From: Tubulanus polymorphus
Lineage: Eukaryota; Nemertea; Palaeonemertea; Tubulaniformes; Tubulanidae
Direction of reading: 5' to 3'
Assembly (NCBI RefSeq): GCF_964204645.1
Contig: NC_134026.1
Span: 27,236,650 to 27,300,649, forward strand
DNA length: 64,000 bases
Positions within the stretch are counted from its first letter, which is position 1. Each line of letters opens with the position of its first letter. Position numbers and translations under genes: made by a program. The notes under the pieces are model-generated. The model saw only the letters and a list, made by a program, of their open reading frames with translations. It ran no database searches and was not told where the DNA came from. This document shows, piece by piece, positions 61,111 through 64,000 of the stretch.

Positions 61111-64000
61111 TTATCCAATTGGTTCTGTTTCTCTGATTAGCCAAGCATACGCTTCTTTTCGCCCTTGCCTTTTTAACTCTTTACCAATGATGTCCCGACA
61201 GTTAGAGTGATAATTATTCAGCCAATCAATCTACATTTAATACAATTAACATAATTAATTCATCAATTGATTCATTGAAGGTAATAAGCATTTGAGGAAG
61301 AGTAGTTTTAAACATTTACCTCTTTTTGTGACAATAAGGAAGGATCTAACATTTTTGTCTGAATTGGAATATAACTTATTGGTTCAAATGTCAGATATCC
61401 TTTGTTTTTGAAGTTATACTACAAAACAAAACATACATTTTCATATATACACTTGATATACTGGCCCTTAACCTGGTTCTGAACATACTTTGGTATTAGC
61501 TTTAACTACAAGGAAACAATTTTCAATACGACAACCAAAACTTCCATCTTCATAAAAACCTGGCTCTAAAAAACAAAAATAAGGCCCATTAATCAGTTTA
61601 TCTTATTTGAAAAACTACAACTACAGCCATCCATGTATCAATTCTTGATCGATTACCATCTGTCATAATCATGCCTTCTTTCAAAGGCACTTCAGCTATA
61701 TTCAGTCTGTGGCTAATACTCGATGGACCTACATGAACAGAAAGGGAATGTAATTTCATATCTTTTCTGATGTTTGATGCAAATAGTACACATCAAGAAC
61801 TTGTTTACCTTCATGTACATTGAGAAATGCACCAACCCCATGTCCAGTACCGTGTAGGTAATCTAGTCCAACGTCCCAAAGTGCTGTGCGAGCGAGTACA
61901 TCGAGTTGGTTTCCTGAAAACATAATATCCAAAATATAAAACAAAACCACTCCATGCTGTCTTGTTGAAAAGGTACAGAAAGTGTTGTACAATACCTCTC
62001 CAACCATTTGGAAAGATACAGGAAGCTAAGCCAATGTGTCCTTTCAACACGAGTGTAAAACATTCCTGAAATAGTTCACAAATTAGGCTACGTGTAGACA
62101 TTATCATAATGTTAAGTGAATATCAAATATGTTAAAGTGAATATTACAACAGACTTCATTAATTCAAAAAAATGAAACTTACTCTTTGGTGATCTGTAGG
62201 TGTTCCAAAATGCATTGCTCTTGTTATATCAGTTGTACCTCCCCTGAATTTAACAAAATACTAACATGTTAGTAGCAATATTGGTAGAAATAAACCCCCA
62301 CATAGATAATTGAATTAATGAATGTGATAAAAGTAAAGGAAACTTACAAATATTGGCCTCCTGAGTCACAAAGATATAATTCATCTGGTGTTAATGGACG
62401 GTCTACTTCTGGAGTCGGTCTATAAACAAGAAAATAAGAATATCACTCTAGGATTCAAGTTCTAGGATTTCATTGCCATTATACATGTATCAGGAATGCA
62501 TACTTGTAATGAATTATTGCACCATTCGGCCCACTGCTAGATATCGTAGCAAAACTAGGATAAAAAAAGTCCTCTTGTTCCCTGGAAAACGAATGAAACT
62601 AAAAAATAAAGACATGTCTTTTAAGTGATTGTAGAACTGAAACTTATGAATACTCACTGTCTAAATTTCAGTAATTGAGCATCACCACTAAGTTCAGAAA
62701 GGGAACCTTTAGAAATCTTCAAAATAGAAAGAATAAATATTGATCGAAACAACGTAAACAACAGGAATGAGTTCTATAAAAATACTGGTACATACATTTC
62801 TTTCAAGCCAACTAAAGTATTCAGCAAGAGCAACACAATCTTTAACCTATAAAAACAAATTGTGTAAGGATAAGTGAACTAAGCTATAGTTAATACTTAA
62901 TACTATGGATATACAAGTACTATTTCTTACAAATGTCCTTTTTATTTGCTTGATTTCAGTTTCATTCTTGACTGCTTTCATCAAAGCAATAGGAGATAGT
63001 TCAATGCAACGTTGAACCTAAAAGCAAACAGTAAATGGTAACCGGCATTACTTTTTAGATTTCCAAGATCAGATATATACATACAAACACATTATAATGA
63101 TTTTTTTAGCTACTCATCTAATTTCACCTTTACCTTTGGTATTGAATTTGTGAGAGAATAGCTTGAGCCTTTAGCAATCTAAAATGTGGATACATTATCA
63201 GGTTAATAGTTAACTACTCAGATTAGTTATGTTGGTTAACTTTCAAATAGCATAATGCCCATAACAGTATGCACTTCTGCTACTAATTCAAAGTACCCAA
63301 ATTCTTTTATCAGAGGTTTCAACAAGTTGCTCCAAAACTTTCTTGATATCACTATATGCATAGATTCTTAAAGACATTGGTTCACTTTCTAATTCAAGGT
63401 GCTTTTTGACTTTGCTGTCGATCTTCCTTTCATCGATAAATAAACTAAAACAAAATATTCTCATAGATAACATGCATGCAACCATATATGATTTTGCCTA
63501 TGATAATCATAAAATCTGAATTAATCAAGCACTCACCAAATTGTGTCACAAGTGACTATCGAATAAGCTAAGAATACTGGATTATATTCAATATCTGACC
63601 CCCTCAGATTGAAAAGCCCTGAAATATCAGAGATGCTTTTTTGTTTTAAAAATTGAAGAATCGCAAATATCTATGGCCTATCATCAAAATTAATAAGCCT
63701 AGATATTTACATAATAGATCAGTTTAAGACACAATTTCATTGAGGGTACATGTAGGTTATCAATGTGTGATTGATAAAACCACATTTCAAAGTACATCCA
63801 TTGTATTTCAAAAAACATATTCGCTGTATAGACTACTTAAACTTGCATGCAATATCATCAAGTGCTGTTAAAACTAAAGCATCGCATTTCTTCCCCTTCA
63901 ATTTCTCACGAATGTCTTGAATCTTTTCTTGCCATGATTTTCCTGAATTACGATTGAATATAACACGTTGTAACAAAGGCAATGTAGTAATTATTAAGTC
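61111..64000 (-). CDS. XPNPEP1: Xaa-Pro aminopeptidase 1, partial (5' end beyond window)
   Basis: Cytosolic metallopeptidase that removes the first residue before a proline (bradykinin-type peptides). Exons on the minus strand: 64000+-63847, 63618-63537, 63444-63297, 63178-63134, 63017-62931, 62846-62796, 62716-62658, 62581-62504, 62419-62348, 62243-62183, 62065-61996, 61913-61809, 61728-61657, 61565-61489, 61418-61320 and 61230-61111; all phases agree. Pita-bread fold metal ligands are visible: Asp in LCDSGGQY, Asp in GGTTDITR, His in [10 protein letters not shown], Glu in TDEPG and Glu in [20 protein letters not shown] is the family's N-terminal hallmark. The first listed exon is open to the window edge, so the first ~180 residues are missing. 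The intron after 63847 starts with GC. Confidence 0.96.

Overview
This is about 64 kb of AT-rich, intron-rich animal DNA. Most genes are split into many short exons with GT-AG borders and short introns, and they carry AATAAA signals. The gene set (LEV-9/Hasp-type synaptic protein, neuroglian-type FN3 protein, TBPL1, LRRC41, metadherin-like gene) suggests a bilaterian invertebrate, probably a spiralian. The clade is an inference; no ribosomal or mitochondrial marker is present to settle it.

Layout. (1) 0.3-22.3 kb, + strand: a giant modular secreted protein with signal peptide, WAP domain, eight CCP/sushi domains, a basic furin-like site, four more CCPs, a PAN/apple domain, two CCPs, an Ig domain and four final CCPs. 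Nearly every exon is a phase 1-1 module. (2) 23.8-25.0 kb, - strand: a tyrosine phosphatase-family protein. (3) 25.0-29.2 kb: no recognisable gene. (4) 29.2-30.6 kb, + strand: a small secreted protein made of neuroglian/L1-type FN3 domains. (5) 31.2-33.7 kb, + strand: membrane histidine acid phosphatase. (6) 35.2-38.2 kb, - strand: LRRC41-like elongin BC-box LRR protein. (7) 40.9-42.1 kb, - strand: TBPL1/TRF2. (8) 42.8-44.7 kb, - strand: ITPA followed after only 20 nt by WDR55. (9) 45.8-52.1 kb, + strand: HBS1L with a frame-neutral 1374-nt cassette exon that looks like the SKI7-like exon and carries three PPPGF motifs. (10) 56.1-60.2 kb, - strand: metadherin/LYRIC-like gene. (11) 61.1 kb to the window end, - strand: XPNPEP1, 5' end missing.

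Mobile and repetitive DNA: a 225-bp GGGAGA-type hexamer array in the large intron of gene 1; a 287-bp piggyBac-type MITE (TTAA target) in HBS1L; a 430-bp MITE with 45-50-bp inverted repeats and an internal tRNA-like segment in the metadherin-like gene; a short foldback near 52.7 kb; a tRNA-related SINE-like element near 39 kb; and four exact Pol III B-box-like 11-mers.

The strongest candidate for something new is gene 1. It joins a complete LEV-9/Hasp layout (WAP + 8 CCP) to a second half ending in Ig + 4 CCP, the layout of Hikaru genki, with a polybasic cleavage site exactly at the joint. In nematodes and flies these are separate synaptic-cleft proteins that organise acetylcholine receptors. 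The rest of the window is mainly housekeeping genes: nucleotide sanitation (ITPA), ribosome biogenesis (WDR55), ribosome rescue/RNA decay (HBS1L), peptide turnover (XPNPEP1), core transcription (TBPL1) and ubiquitin ligation (LRRC41).
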